Part shown: piece by piece, positions 32,528 to 47,500 of the stretch
Position numbering within the stretch: the stretch's first letter is position 1
Layout of the letters: each line of letters begins with the position of its first letter
Assembly: GCF_004210375.1 (NCBI RefSeq)
Contig: NC_134830.1
Location: 10,478,001 to 10,542,000 of the forward strand
Origin: Tachypleus tridentatus
Taxonomy: Eukaryota > Arthropoda > Merostomata > Xiphosura > Limulidae
DNA length: 64,000 bases
Reading direction: 5' to 3'
Notes under the pieces: generated by a model
What the model was told of the DNA's origin: nothing
The model's database searches: none
Seen by the model: the letters and a program-made list of their open reading frames with translations, nothing else
Made by a program: the position numbers and the translations under genes

Positions 32528-35500
32528 GTTTGTATAATTACTTTATCTCATTAAAATAATATATAGCAATTTGAGTTTATTCTGTAAATTTTAATTTATA
32601 GATGTACAGCACAGTATTAGTACTGTTGATACTAAGCCTACTTATCACTAGTAATACCAATAGTAATAGTACTGTACACAACTAATGCTAACATCATTGT
32701 GGTTACTCAGCACAGTGTATTTAGTTTTATACTAAATAAACGTTATTGTGGTATGAATCGAAGGTACAACGTTAAAAGCTTCAGATTTTAATTAGCGATA
32801 TAAATTTAAATATCTAAATAAAATGGTTAACAACCGTTTTTAGGTTTGTTGGTACTGCACTCCAAATTATTAAAATCTAATTTTATATGAATAGTGAATA
32901 TATGGTCTACAAGTTACAATTCATGGACATTGCCAGGATTTTCTTTAGGGAAATTCGTTTTAGGTCCAGCTGCTTCTTCATTGTAATTATACGTATTTAC
33001 GTAGCACGTTTGAATCACTTAATAATTATTGTATAAGATAGAAATTATGTAATTTGAATTTTTCAGTTTAAGTTTTAACCACTGCATCAAATTGGCTAGA
33101 ACAGTGGGTGTATAGTGGTGTCACTAATAGGGCTAGGAGTATGTAATTATTAGGTGTGAACAGACAGCCACAACTTTATAAAGTGTATTTAATTGCCCGA
33201 ATATAAATAAAAGTGATTGATTTATCTTGTGAAGAATGTAATTTTACTGTATGGTGCTTGCCTGGATAGTACAGTGTAAAAATGGTACTGGCACTTGTTC
33301 CTTTACTTTGTACTGAGAAATGAGACTACTGCAGTACTGAGCATTCTTCATATTTGAAAACATAGTTGTGCTAATAATACTTGTTTTGGTGTTAAATTGC
33401 ATGGAATGTACAAGTCACAAGCATGTATGCTTGGAGAATTAATGTTTATGTTCCAACATAGGTATCTGTTCACACATCCCTAAACCCATTTTCTTCAACT
33501 CTTCTGCAGCTATATTTTTATGATATTGTAACAGATAACAGGGGAACTGTCTGATCCTTCAAGACTATATTTATCAACCATGTCTTGAGTGATAATTAAA
33601 ATTTGATTTTTTTTTTTGGAAATAATGTATTAACCTCTTTAAATTCCTATTTAGTGCTGGCATCTAATACTGCCAGAAAAGAAAAATCTTAAAGCCAGCT
33701 CTTATCATTCACATAGTTATCAGGCTTTCTCTCAGAATTGTTTGAATTCACTGTCTCCACAATATCAGGAGGCAACTCTTTGCAGGAGCCAAACACCCTT
33801 TTATAAAAATAAAACTGGCTAAGCTGTAAATGATTCCTACTTTGCCAAAATGTATATTTGCATCTCCTTACCTTGCTAATATTGCTACTAAGTGATGCAT
33901 CAACACTAATTTCTCTTTTAAAATCTTAAATCTCAATCAGATTGTATCTATCTCTTCATTTTTCAAGTGAAAACAATTTCTGAGATCTTAACACTTTTAT
34001 CTCAGATGCCATTTTAATTTCCTTCTTTTGAACCCCTTCTAACAATTCAGTAGCCTTTAAGGTAAGGAGCCCAAGACTGAACACAATATTCTAAATGTGG
34101 TTCAACACACTTGCCAACGTGTAATGATGCTGTTTATACCCCTGCTGTAGAAATCAGTTTCTGTGGTCAGTGAACTTTCTGAAAGCTTCTTCTGCAGCTG
34201 TTTGGTTTTGGAAACATTTATTGTTCAAAAAGTTGTCAAAGTGTTTGAGAAAATGAAAATCTGTAGGAGAAAGGTCTGGGGAATAAGGTGGATGAGGCAG
34301 AACCTCGATTCCCAGTTCATTCAATTTTTGGAGCGTCATCCTTGACAGGTCTCATAACACCGATTTTGTTGAGCTTCAGTCAACTTGTGCAGAACCTACT
34401 TATTAAACTTTTTTTCTTTCCAATTGCACTTGTGGTTGGCAATGTTTGATTTGCTTGTGCCTAGCTTTTCTGCAAGCTCATGTACTGTTGTATGAGGATC
34501 TGTCTCAACTGCTTCCCTTAATGTGTTCTTATCTAAGAATGGCTTCCTTTCACAACCTTCATGGTCTTTAAGACTTTTATCTCCATGTTGAAACCTTTGG
34601 AAAGAAAGATGGACTGTAGATTCAGTAATAGATCCATGGCCAAATGCCTGCTAGATGTCCTGTGTAGTTTTGGGAGCTTTTTGTCCAAGTTTGAAGTCAG
34701 AGGAAAATCAGACAAAAAGTCTTTCTTGTTCATGCAAAACTTACTATGAGTAGAGTTGAAATAGCAGACAATTAAGACACCTTGTAAGTAACAAACATTG
34801 ATTAAACCAACCACCAAAGGATAAGTTACTCAGCATTTAGCTTTTAAATGTCATCATGAGAATTCCAACATTTATTTCTGGACAACCTTGTAAATAAAAA
34901 CAGAACAAAAGTTCTAAGATTGAGCCCTGAGATACTCTACTTGTGACATTAATCTAGTATGACTAAACTCCATTTATAATAACCCTTTGCTTTTCTTTCA
35001 ATGAGGCACTCTTCTGTTTTATTAGATAACTTGTTCCCTACACCTATATTCTTTTTCTTTATAAACCTTATATTTGGTATCCTGTAAAGTGTTTTCTGAT
35101 AATACAGATACACAAATTCTACACACTCATGTACTTAAGTAGTAACCTATTCAAAGAACGATAAAAGATTTGTAAGCCACGATTTTCCTTTAACCCTTTT
35201 GTGGTGAGCTCTTCATAATATCCACAAGTTTGTCTGCACACTTGTAAACATTAAGTATTTGTAACCTTTTCATACAGCATGTGTATCTTCACAAAATTTG
35301 TTAGACATTTAGTAAAGAGTACAAGTACTTTGTATACAAAAAACCATATTTTTTAATGAAATATTCTAAATATTTGTTTGTGAAAACAATGTTTTATTAC
35401 TAGTCCAAGTGTAAAGTTATTTCATGTTATGATTGAAAAAATATTCTTCATCCTAAAAATCTCAAATATTAATTGTGTAATCTCTAAAACCTCCCAAATA

Positions 35501-38500
35501 CATTTCAAATGTTTGTTTTTAGTAAGACTATATATTTTAAGTTCTTTTCTATACTCTAACTATGTTGGGTCTGTCACTTAACCAACCTTGTAACCATCAT
35601 AAAGAAAGCAGGAATCAAATATAAATTCTTTTTTTTGTTCTAGAATGACTACATATTATAACATGAAAATACAAATGTAATGTCTCAGAAACTAAAGTCT
35701 CATAGTGCTATATATTTATATATATATATTTAGTATTTTTTATTATACTGACCTTCCAGCCATGTCTAGCTAACACTACATAACTTGTATTTACATGGTG
35801 CATGTGCACTTATGTTAGATGTCTAATATAAAACTAACCGTTATTCTTTACAGTGACGTTTTAGTGGACTAGTATTTTGTAATATGTATCACATTTCAAT
35901 TATTATACACTATATATGTATATAGATTATTCCTAATGAGAAATAACTTAAGTAACTTGTTTTTCTTAAAATACAGAACAACAAATGAAGAAGTAAAGGA
36001 AACTGTTGTCTCTTCTAGCTACAACCTTTGAACTTGGTTGTTGCTGGACATGGGTTGCTAAGCCCTTTAAAATTTCACACATGGAAAATGTCACATTTTT
36101 TTTTTTATATATATACAGTTGATTGAATAACAAAAAATCATAAATAACTACACTGATACTATAAAATTTTACTGTAATTTTTTAAGCTTAATAACTAAGA
36201 TTCATTTAGATTTAAAAATGCATGAAACATTGAGCATACTAAACACAATCTACATTAAATGAATGAAAGAAGGTTGTAGCTTTTTTGCAGATTAAAATTG
36301 CTGAGAAAACCACTAGGGGGACATTTTAAGAAGTTGATTGGTTATTCACATGTCATGTATTGAAGTAATACATGACATGGTTTTAGAGAAAACCACTAGG
36401 GGACATTTTAAGAAGTTGATTGGCTATTCTCATGTCATGTATTGAAGTAAGTGTATATAAGGGACCATTTTCAAAAAAGTAGAAAGGTGAACTGGGATTG
36501 TATTGGATTCAGTACATAAACTATCTCAACAAAGTAAAAAATAAATCTTATATTCTAGCTTGATAATATTAGTAATTTGAGTTCCTAATTTGTATGAAAC
36601 TATAGGTTTAGTATTTTGACATCATGAATATGTAATTTTAAACAGTGCTGCATTCAACATATCACATGATTCACTAAAATCTATATTTAGATGCATTCTT
36701 TTAATATTTATTTTTAAATTAAGAGCTTAACTCATACATAATATTAAAGTTTGAATTGTAACCTACTATTTGATTTCAGATTTAACTGACATAAATTCAT
36801 AAGATAGTAGTTCAATAAAATTTTGAATGTAAGTGCACAAATGCAGTGATAAGGCCTTTGACTGCTGACCTGTCATTAAAGTGTTATTGAAACCATATCA
36901 ACTATACAATAAAATTCTAAACTTTGCTAACAGACTTTGTAGAGCATGTTTTGTGAGATGTAAGACTAATAGGCATATAATTACTGGAACAGTTTTTTTA
37001 CCTCATATGAAAATAACAGTGACACGAGCTAACTTCCAGCCCTTTTAAACCTGCCCACTATTCAAGGATTTGCAAAAAATAGTGACAAGTGGCTTATATA
37101 TCCAATTCTTAACCACCTTCAAAACTATTGGGAAATGTTATTTGACACGGAAGCCTTATCATCCTTTAAACTTGTAATAACAGACAAATGGATGATTTCT
37201 TCAAGTATAAAGGGTGAATTTAAATTTTTCATAGTTTTGTTTAGGTATGGGTGTACACAAACAACCTTGAAGGAACAGCTAGTCCCTTGTTGTTCAGTAT
37301 GGTATAGTGTTTTATATGGATCTACATGTGTGTGCTTGTTTAACACAAAGGAATCAGGAAAATATCTAGTTCACAAACTTATCCATCTTTTATACAAGTA
37401 TATTATTATCAAACTCAACCTTTCTAACTAATAATTTATATTTGTTATGTACAGTTATATTTTAATTTACCAATACAACTATTGAAACTTATTTTTTTGA
37501 TTATTTTGATGCTTTTTTTTTAGTTAAAGTAAAAATAAAAACACCTGTGATTCCTTAAACACACATGCAAAAAGGTGACAGAAGGCTTATCTGGCTTATT
37601 GAGGTCAGAGAATAAGTTCAACTTCAAAATATGGATTTAGTAGGAGCAAAGGAAAATTCAGTTTGTGTTGTGCATATTACAGCGATTAATGTAGTTACAA
37701 ATCAGAGGAATTAACCCAAAGAATGGATAGTTGCAGTAAAGTTAGAAGAACAAAACTGCCAAGGTGTTACAATCTGTTGTTGAGAAAAGTGACACTTATG
37801 TAATGATTCAATAAATATGTTTACTTGCCAGACCAAATTTTTGATAGGGTTTTTTTTTATTGTTTTAGATAAGGGCTTTTAGAAATCACTTGATTCTAAT
37901 AAAATATTGTCATGTGAGAAAGCTAAGAAGGAAACATAAAACTGGTATGGCAGTGATAATGGACATTTTTTCAAAGTAGGAGAATGTGTGACTGTGGGTT
38001 TATAAGATCTTTATTGTATAGACCACATGTCATTCCTTGTGTTAATTATTTAGACAGCTTCTTTAACAATAATATTTTGAATATTTGTGATGATGCATGA
38101 ATGTTGGGAATTATTGATTTTTGTTGGAATGCCTCTTATCCAAAATTAATATAAAAGTCTTACTGAATGAGCTAGAAAACTTAAAATGAGTTTTAGTATT
38201 CTTCAGTTCAAAATTATGTACTTAGGTCATGGAAACTTGATGTTGTATAAAAGAGGGATAACAAATTTGTTTTAGAATCATAGATTCAGAGTTGTTTTTA
38301 GATATATGTATTTTTAAAGACAAACTTGTGGAATGGTTTTCATGATATTTTGGTTTGTGTGGTAATATGTAATTTAAATTTTAAACGTTTGTTGTATGAA
38401 GTCTGTGTGTATGAAGAACTGTGGTTAAGTTAGGTTCAGAAATGAAATAAAGCAAGATTTTTTTCAGTTTTGTAGTTTCTTATTCTTTAAAAGATGACCT

Positions 38501-41500
38501 TCTGCATTCTTGACTTGTGTTTGTATATGCAGTACTTGAATAAACTAAGAAGGGTCATAAGTGAGTGAAAAAAAGGTTGGAATGCATTGTGGGAAATTTT
38601 AACAGATACAAAATATTATTAACCAAAATAATCTTTCTTTTTATACTTAGGATTCTGAAAATGGTTTATTTATCTGCTTAAATACATTCTTGGGCTTTGG
38701 ACGTAATCATGTAGAAAGGCACTATAAGAAAACAGGGAATGCTGTTTATTTGCATATAAAAAGAATCAAGAAGGAGGTGAGTTATTTGAATTACAGTTAG
38801 TAATAAAATATCCATCATGAAACTAAAGAAACAGGTTGTTTTCTGCAGAATACCAGCTTTGAATGGATACTTTTAAACCCAACCACTAGTTCACTTGTAG
38901 AAAGTATCATTACTTAAATGAAAGAAGTTAATGATTGGTAATATCAGCTCTTTAATATTAGAGAAATTTTATTATATTGTTGTTGTTTTTTGGTTTAGTG
39001 TATTTGCTTCTCAGTGTTACATTATTTTTTTTTGTAACTTACAATTGCTCTCTTGTTTTTTTCTTAAGTTGAAACAAGACAAAGGTTGTTGTGATGAAAC
39101 TAAAAAACCAACAAGATTAGCCATTGGTAAGTAATTTCCAAAATGAGTTATCTGAGTGAAATAAAACATTACTTGGGAGAAAAACTGCCTACATATTATC
39201 ATAAAATGCATATATCCACTACAGTTGTCGAAAACCAAGGGAATGTGGGACAAACATTACGACTTTTTTTAAAGTGAATACCTACAGTAGAAATAATAGT
39301 GTTAGCTGCAGTGTACATGTAGGAAGAATTGCAAAAGTAAGTAACTTTACCTGTGGTTGGTTCAGTTGCTGGATGGAAAATTGTAAAGTTTGTCTTTAAG
39401 TAAATACATTGATAATCAGTAATGTGGTTCACTACCTATTGCAGTGCTTGTTTTCCTAGTAAATACATTGATAATCAGTAATGTGGTTCACTACCTATTG
39501 CAGTGCTTGTTTTCCTAGTAAATACATTGATAATCAGTAATGTGGTTCACTACCTATTGCAGTGCTTGTTTTCCTAGTAAATACATTGATAATCAGTAAT
39601 GTGGTTCACTACCTATTGCAGTGCTTGTTTTCCTAGTAAATACATTGATAATCAGTAATGTGGTTCACTACCTATTGCAGTGCTTGTTTTCCTAGTAAAT
39701 ACATTGATAATCAGTAATGTGGTTCACTACCTATTGCAGTGCTTGTTTTCCTAGTAAATACATTGATAATCAGTAATGTGGTTCACTACCTATTGCAGTG
39801 CTTGTTTTCCTAGTAAATACATTGATAATCAGTAATGTGGTTCACTACCTATTGCAGTGCTTGTTTTCCTAGTAAATACATTGATAATCAGTAATGTGGT
39901 TCACTACCTATTGCAGTGCTTGTTTTCCTAGTAAATACATTGATAATCAGTAATGTGGTTCACTACCTATTGCAGTGCTTGTTTTCCTAGTAAATACATT
40001 GATAATCAGTAATGTGGTTCACTACCTATTGCAGTGCTTGTTTTCCTAGTAAATACATTGATAATCAGTAATGTGGTTCACTACCTATTGCAGTGCTTGT
40101 TTTCCTAGTAAATACATTGATAATCAGTAATGTGGTTCACTACCTATTGCAGTGCTTGTTTTCCTAGTAAATACATTGATAATCAGTAATGTGGTTCACT
40201 ACCTATTGCAGTGCTTGTTTTCCTAGTAAATACATTGATAATCAGTAATGTGGTTCACTACCTATTGCAGTGCTTGTTTTCCTAGTAAATACATTGATAA
40301 TCAGTAATGTGGTTCACTACCTATTGCAGTGCTTGTTTTCCTAGTAAATACATTGATAATCAGTAATGTGGTTCACTACCTATTGCAGTGCTTGTTTTCC
40401 TAGTAAATACATTGATAATCAGTAATGTGGTTCACTACCTATTGCAGTGCTTGTTTTCCTAGTAAATACATTGATAATCAGTAATGTGGTTCACTACCTA
40501 TTGCAGTGCTTGTTTTCCTAGTAAATACATTGATAATCAGTAATGTGGTTCACTACCTATTGCAGTGCTTGTTTTCCTAGTAAATACATTGATAATCAGT
40601 AATGTGGTTCACTACCTATTGCAGTGCTTGTTTTCCTAGTAAATACATTGATAATCAGTAATGTGGTTCACTACCTATTGCAGTGCTTGTTTTCCTAGTA
40701 AATACATTGATAATCAGTAATGTGGTTCACTACCTATTGCAGTGCTTGTTTTCCCATTGATAGTAAATACTACCATTGATAATCAGTAATGTGGTTCACT
40801 ACCTATTGCAGTGCTTGTTTTCCTAGTAAATACATTGATAATCAGTAATGTGGTTCACTACCCTATTGCAGTGCTTGTTTTCCTAGTAAATACATTGATA
40901 ATCAGTAATGTGGTTCACTACCTATTGCAGTGCTTGTTTTCCTAGTAAATACATTGATAATCAGTAATGTGGTTCACTACCTATTGCAGTGCTTGTTTTC
41001 CTAGTAAATACATTGATAATCAGTAATGTGGTTCACTACCTATTGCAGTGCTTGTTTTCCTAGTAAATACATTGATAATCAGTAATGTGGTTCACTACCT
41101 ATTGCAGTGCTTGTTTTCCTAGTAAATACATTGATAATCAGTAATGTGGTTCACTACCTATTGCAGTGCTTGTTTTCCTAGTAAATACATTGATAATCAG
41201 TAATGTGGTTCACTACCTATTGCAGTGCTTGTTTTCCTAGTAAATACATTGATAATCAGTAATGTGGTTCACTACCTATTGCAGTGCTTGTTTTCCTAGT
41301 AAATACATTGATAATCAGTAATGTGGTTCACTACCTATTGCAGTGCTTGTTTTCCTAGTAAATACATTGATAATCAGTAATGTGGTTCACTACCTATTGC
41401 AGTGCTTGTTTTCCTAGTAAATACATTGATAATCAGTAATGTGGTTCACTACCTATTGCAGTGCTTGTTTTCCTAGTAAATACATTGATAATCAGTAATG

Positions 41501-44500
41501 TGGTTCACTACCTATTGCAGTGCTTGTTTTCCTAGTAAATACATTGATAATCAGTAATGTGGTTCACTACCTATTGCAGTGCTTGTTTTCCTAGTAAATA
41601 CATTGATAATCAGTAATGTGGTTCACTACCTATTGCAGTGCTTGTTTTCCTAGTAAATACATTGATAATCAGTAATGTGGTTCACTACCTATTGCAGTGC
41701 TTGTTTTCCTAGTAAATACATTGATAATCAGTAATGTGGTTCACTACCTATTGCAGTGCTTGTTTTCCTAGTAAATACATTGATAATCAGTAATGTGGTT
41801 CACTACCTATTGCAGTGCTTGTTTTCCTAGTAAATACATTGATAATCAGTAATGTGGTTCACTACCTATTGCAGTGCTTGTTTTCCTAGTAAATACATTG
41901 ATAATCAGTAATGTGGTTCACTACCTATTGCAGTGCTTGTTTTCCTAATGTTGTTTTCATGGTGGATTATAGGCTTTGTGAGACACGTTTTTTGTAAGGA
42001 TAGTTAAATGTTCATTTGTATAATAGATGTAATTAGAATTTCATTTAATGCTGTATTCTGGGTTTACTTTATCGAATTAAGTATGTAGGAGAACAGATAG
42101 AGTACAAATTAATTGTACATTAAGTAAAATGGTAGGGCATACAAAAAAAACTGCCTCATTGGACACAGAGCAGAAAAGGTGACGTGTTCACATGACCTCA
42201 TACAAAATGGATGACAGTGCATTACACATTGATACAAGAATGTTTTCTGCTATGAAATTAACAATTTACCTGTGTCTGAGAGTGGACATATTTGATAGAT
42301 ACCTTTCTTTATGTTCAGAATGATATTTGGATATGCTCACTTATCTCCTTACACATAAAATCTTTTCCTTCTTGAAATTGCATTAATCTTTCTAAGTGAC
42401 TTGCATGTCACCAGCCTTGTGAAAATTCCTGCTTAATATTCATTTGAATTATGTGAAATTCAGCTACTGTGTGATGACATATTTAGCAAAACCTTCTACC
42501 AATAGGAGTGTGACACACCTCCTTGCATTACCACACCTTGTACATTCACAAGCGAAACTCTTTACACAACTGTACTTGGATTTGTACACACTTGCTGAGA
42601 CTTGTTCAACTACTTTGTCAAATTTTCTATGTATTTTCAACCTTTCAATCTGATTTTAAAGACTTTTTTTTTTTTCTGTTGATATGAGTTAAAATATCAC
42701 CTGCTGTTATCCAAATATTTATTAAGTTCTTTCCTGCTGAGATGGTGAGAGCCATCGTGTATTACAAAGGGTTCTGCTGTTCAGGTTAAACATACAGAAA
42801 GAAGAAAGTAATGTCACATTGTGGAGAGTTCCATTGTTGCCATCTGGTGGTTAAGACACTTGACTTGTCTTAACAAAGGGTTCTGCTGTTCAGGTTAAAC
42901 ATACAGAAAGAAGAAAGTAATGTCACATTGTGGAGAGTTCCATTGTTGCCATCTGGTGGTTAAGACACTTGACTTGTAATCTGAGGGTCACAGGTTCGAA
43001 TTGCTGTCACACCAAACATGCTCACCCTTTCAGTTGTGGGGACATTATAATGTGATGGTCAATCCCACTATTCGTTGGTAAAAGAGTAGCCCAAGAGTTG
43101 GCAATGGGTGGTTATGACCAGCTACCTTCCCTCTAGTCTTACACTGCTAAATTAGGGATGGCTAGCACAGATAGCCCTCATTTAGCTATGCATGAAATTC
43201 AAACCAAACCATCTGGCCCTTCTCTTTTCTATCCCAGTCAGACACTTCTCTTTGCAGATTTTGAAACTGAAATTGAGAAGGATGAACTGGATAGACTTTC
43301 CACCCAATATTTCTCTTCCTGTTATTTTCATTTTTCTCTCCTGTTAATGCTGCCTCAACATTTTCTTTGGGGTTCAATGCACTGCTGCTGTTTTAGGCTT
43401 CATCCTGTATTACTAGATAATGCACAGATGATGATAATGTTTATTTAACATGATACTCATAAAATTTAATGTTTTGACTTTGTTTACTACTCCTCAAAAT
43501 GTCCACATGTGATATCTCATTTTGAACTAGTTCATTACTCCATAACCTTGTGACTACTGGCTCACTCTCAATTTCTTTCTGCACATGTTATAAAGTGTTA
43601 CTAAGTTACATTCAAAATTCAATTAAAGCACTAGACTATCAGTGTAGTTTAATGAACTTAACATTATAATTTATGTCATGATTCAATGTTTTATATTAAA
43701 GTTTTACTTTATTTAAAAATAAACACCTGAAATGATAATTAAATCTTCAGTTTTCTTGTTATGCAACACACTCGTGGTTATTTTATTATTTCAACTGTGT
43801 TGTATCTTAATACAAGATGGTCAGAGTACCCATGTATTATGCATGGTTACCTCTAACTAGGTTGATTTCTAAGAGCTCAGTTCCAAGATTGACATTGTTA
43901 AAGTTTTCACCAACCAATAGGAGCCACACTCGCACAAAGTAAGAGCTGTTGCTTAGCAATAAATTAGATTTGAATGGTATACATATGACTAGTAGAGCAG
44001 ATTTCAAAATATATATTTCCTTTATTTTTTGTGACCTTGCACAGTGTAAAAGTTGACTACTAAAGGAGTACACTTGCTTAGTGCATTCTTGGTGGTTGTT
44101 ATCCTGAGGACATGACAATTTTCTCTCATACATATTAGTTTGACAGACAGTTAAGTTGCACCTAGGTTTTACTTTAATATTTTACTTATATATTATGTGT
44201 GTTTACAAGGATTAATTATTTTTAAAATTTATTGTATGCTGTGCCTCATTCAACACGTGTTTTATAAATAAGCGAGTGGAAACACTTTTGCTGCATGTTA
44301 AACCATCCCTGCCAAAGGTAATGTTACATTGCCCACAAGGCATCCATTGATGTATGTTTTATATAAATAATGAACAAAACAGATAGTAGAGGAAAATAAG
44401 ACATTTCAAATAAACTGTAAGTGAAAGACAAAGACATGAATTACAATTCTGACCTAAAGAAGATATTCTAAAATTATTAAAAGAAACGTTAAAGGGTATG

Positions 44501-47500
44501 CACGTTTCTATTTCTTAGTTTTAAAATATTTTTTACACTTTACACTGATGGTAATAGTTAGAATTAATGACAGAGTAGACAAAATAGAAAATAAAATTAA
44601 AAATTTGCATTAAAAACTGATATTCATCTAGGAGGATCTAGAAATTATGCAAGTGAAATATGAAAAGTGTAAGATGATGAACAGCATTTTTCTACTCATG
44701 TAAATCACCTAATGAATCAACTGTTGAGTGTCTGAGATAACAAGTTTCATGAGAAAATTTAAAAAAATAATTGTTTTACTCTTTCAAACTCCATACTTTT
44801 AGGAAAGTTCTTGTTAAATTTCAAACAATTTCATCCACTGGTTTTTATTTTTGGAATAAAATATAACAAGAGGAAAATTTCCTGTTAACAACACTTAAAG
44901 CTGGTGGTCACATAATTAATGTATACGACTTACACTATAATATTTAATCATAGTTACTTACTCCTTACTGTACATCACTTAGTATATTATGTTTAACTAT
45001 AGCTTGTCTCTTTTTCACACGTATACAGACTTTGCTGATTGGTCATATGGTTATACAAACATAAACATTAATTATTAGTTACAGTTAGTTTTACTTTCCC
45101 ATGTAACGCAGTCTTAGATATTTCATTCTCATTTATTACTTCATATCTCCAAACTGAAGGTAATGTTACTTCTTGTTTGTTATTTCTTCACAGACAGATA
45201 TTGCTGATTCTAAATTGATTATACCATATCATGTATACATAGTTATTAATATTTCTCTTCTTTAACACGAAAGATAATGCTTTGTTTTGATTACGTATTT
45301 CTTATCAGTTCGGTCCCTGGCAGGCACATTTTTAGCCCCCTGCTAGTACAGCGGTATGTCTTCGGATTTGCAACAATAAAATCAGGGGTTCGAGTCCCCT
45401 CGGTGGGCTCAGCAGATATCCCGATGTGGCTTTGCTATAAGAAAAAAAAATTTCTTACCATTAATCTTTAGTTTAAGTTCTTAAATTTTTAACCTTTCCA
45501 CTTTCACAATAATAGATGTTGGTTTGATACAGTTCATTACTCTTTGCATGTACACATTCTCATTAATGTTTAGTTCTGGTTCTTGTTCCTAACATTTACA
45601 CATAGAATATATTGTTTTTACATTGTTCATTACTCCTTAAAATATAGCCCATTATGGTTAATGTTATGCCATAGTTCATTACTCCTTTACTTGTACTCAT
45701 AGGAAATAATGTTCAGATGTGGTTAGTTCCTCCTTCCCATGTCTCACTGAAACTTTTGATTCATCACAGCTTATTGATACTTTCCATAAACACAACAGTT
45801 AGTGCTTAGAAGAAGTTGCTTATTCTTAATATGTATAGTTAAATGTTAATGTTTAATTAGAGTTAATTACTTCACATGTATAGAACATAATATATATAAA
45901 AGAGGACATGTTTAATCTTGGTACATTACTTCTTATGTTACTTAGAAGGTAATAGTTCATTACACCTTAGCATGCACACTTAGTAGGTAATGTGTAGTAA
46001 CAGTTAATTGTGCTATAATATGTAGACATGATGTAGAGTGCTTCAGTTTATTTACTTTTTGGTATGTATACTTGAACATTCTCTGTAGTTCTTTCATTAT
46101 CCCTTAACATGTCCATAAAGGATATAATATTTTCAACACTTTAATGATGATGTATAGGCTTATTACTCCTTGATATGTCCACTTCATAGTTAATGTTTTT
46201 TTCATAGATTTTTTCTTCATAATTTTTACCCATGGATGGTAGTGTTTATTTCTCATCCATTATTCCTTGGTATGTCATATCCAGACAATATTATTTTGTT
46301 ACAGTTCATTACTTCTTAGTACTTATACATAGTGGATAATGTTTCATCCTTAACAATTCCCCATCATCTATAAAGTTCTGGTTAATTACTAATCCATTTA
46401 TCTGTTGTATACAGTGTCAACTATTGTCAGTGTTTAGGTGGGGCTACTTACTGAACATCTTTCGAACAATCTTTCCATTCCAATTTATACGGACGGTTCC
46501 AAATCAGGTGACTCTGTGGGCTCTGCCATGGTTTGTTGCAGTTTGGTGGTTGCATACTGAATCCCCTCTACAGCTTCTGTGTTCACTGCTGAACTGTATG
46601 CCATTTCTCTTGCCCTGGATCATATTGAAGCTAAGCAGTACTCCAACTGTATTATTTATACTGACTCATTTAGTTCTCTACTGGCTCTGGAATTGCTTCA
46701 TGTCGGTTCACACCCTGTTTTTGCTGATATTCAAAACCAACTGGCTCATTTCTCATTAACATCTGCTTCTATCCAGTTTTTCTGGATACCAGGCCACGTT
46801 GGTATTTGTGGGAATGAGCTTGCAGACACAGCAGCTAAATCTGTCTGCAGTGCCTATTCCATACATGGTCCTGTATCCAAGGCTTGGCTCTGTGGCAGCT
46901 GGCAGTTGACTTGGAGTGAGCAGTGCAAAAACAAGCTTTTCCAAATAAAACCCTATATTGGACTTTGACCGTCTTGCTTTTGTAAGGATCGGAAGGAGGA
47001 AGTTGTTCTAACAAGACTATGCATTGGTCACAGTTGTTTAACTCATCATTTTCTTTTATCTGGAACTGTTGCACCAGTGTGTAGTTTGTGTAACACTCAA
47101 ATCACTATAAGCCACATTTTACTTTCTTGCCATCATTACGACTCTCAATGACAGCACCATTTTAAACACACTTTGTCCCAAGGTTTGTCCATAACATTAT
47201 ACAGTGTTATTGGTGACGGTGACACTGTCCACCTTGATAAAGTTTTTCGTTTTTTTAATGCCATTAATCTCTTTAATGTGATTTAAGTGTTTTATATTTA
47301 TTCATTAAACCTCTTTTATTGTGGTTCCCTTTTAAGAATCACAATCTCTCTAGTTCTATTGTAAATTAGATAATGGCCATAACATTAAATAACTCGACAC
47401 CAGGACAGGATAGGCCAACTTCAGGTGACTAATGCTGCTGTTTAAACTATCCGTTTGAACTACCTGTTAGTCATCCTGGGAAGTTATTTACAATTTTGCT

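Noticed and set aside
36430..36480. Promoter with TATA-like TATATAAGG
   Set aside because: It lies inside USP5-like intron 1, far from any recognised start, and TA-rich motifs are common in this composition.
39400..41947. CRISPR-like array
   Set aside because: Units are contiguous and identical with no variable spacers, in a eukaryotic intron. It is a minisatellite.
46424..46759. 111-codon + strand ORF starting MSVFRWGYL
   Set aside because: It is a shifted frame over the jockey-like RNase H domain. The real similarity is in the other frames (IPIYTDGSK and FTAELYAIS).
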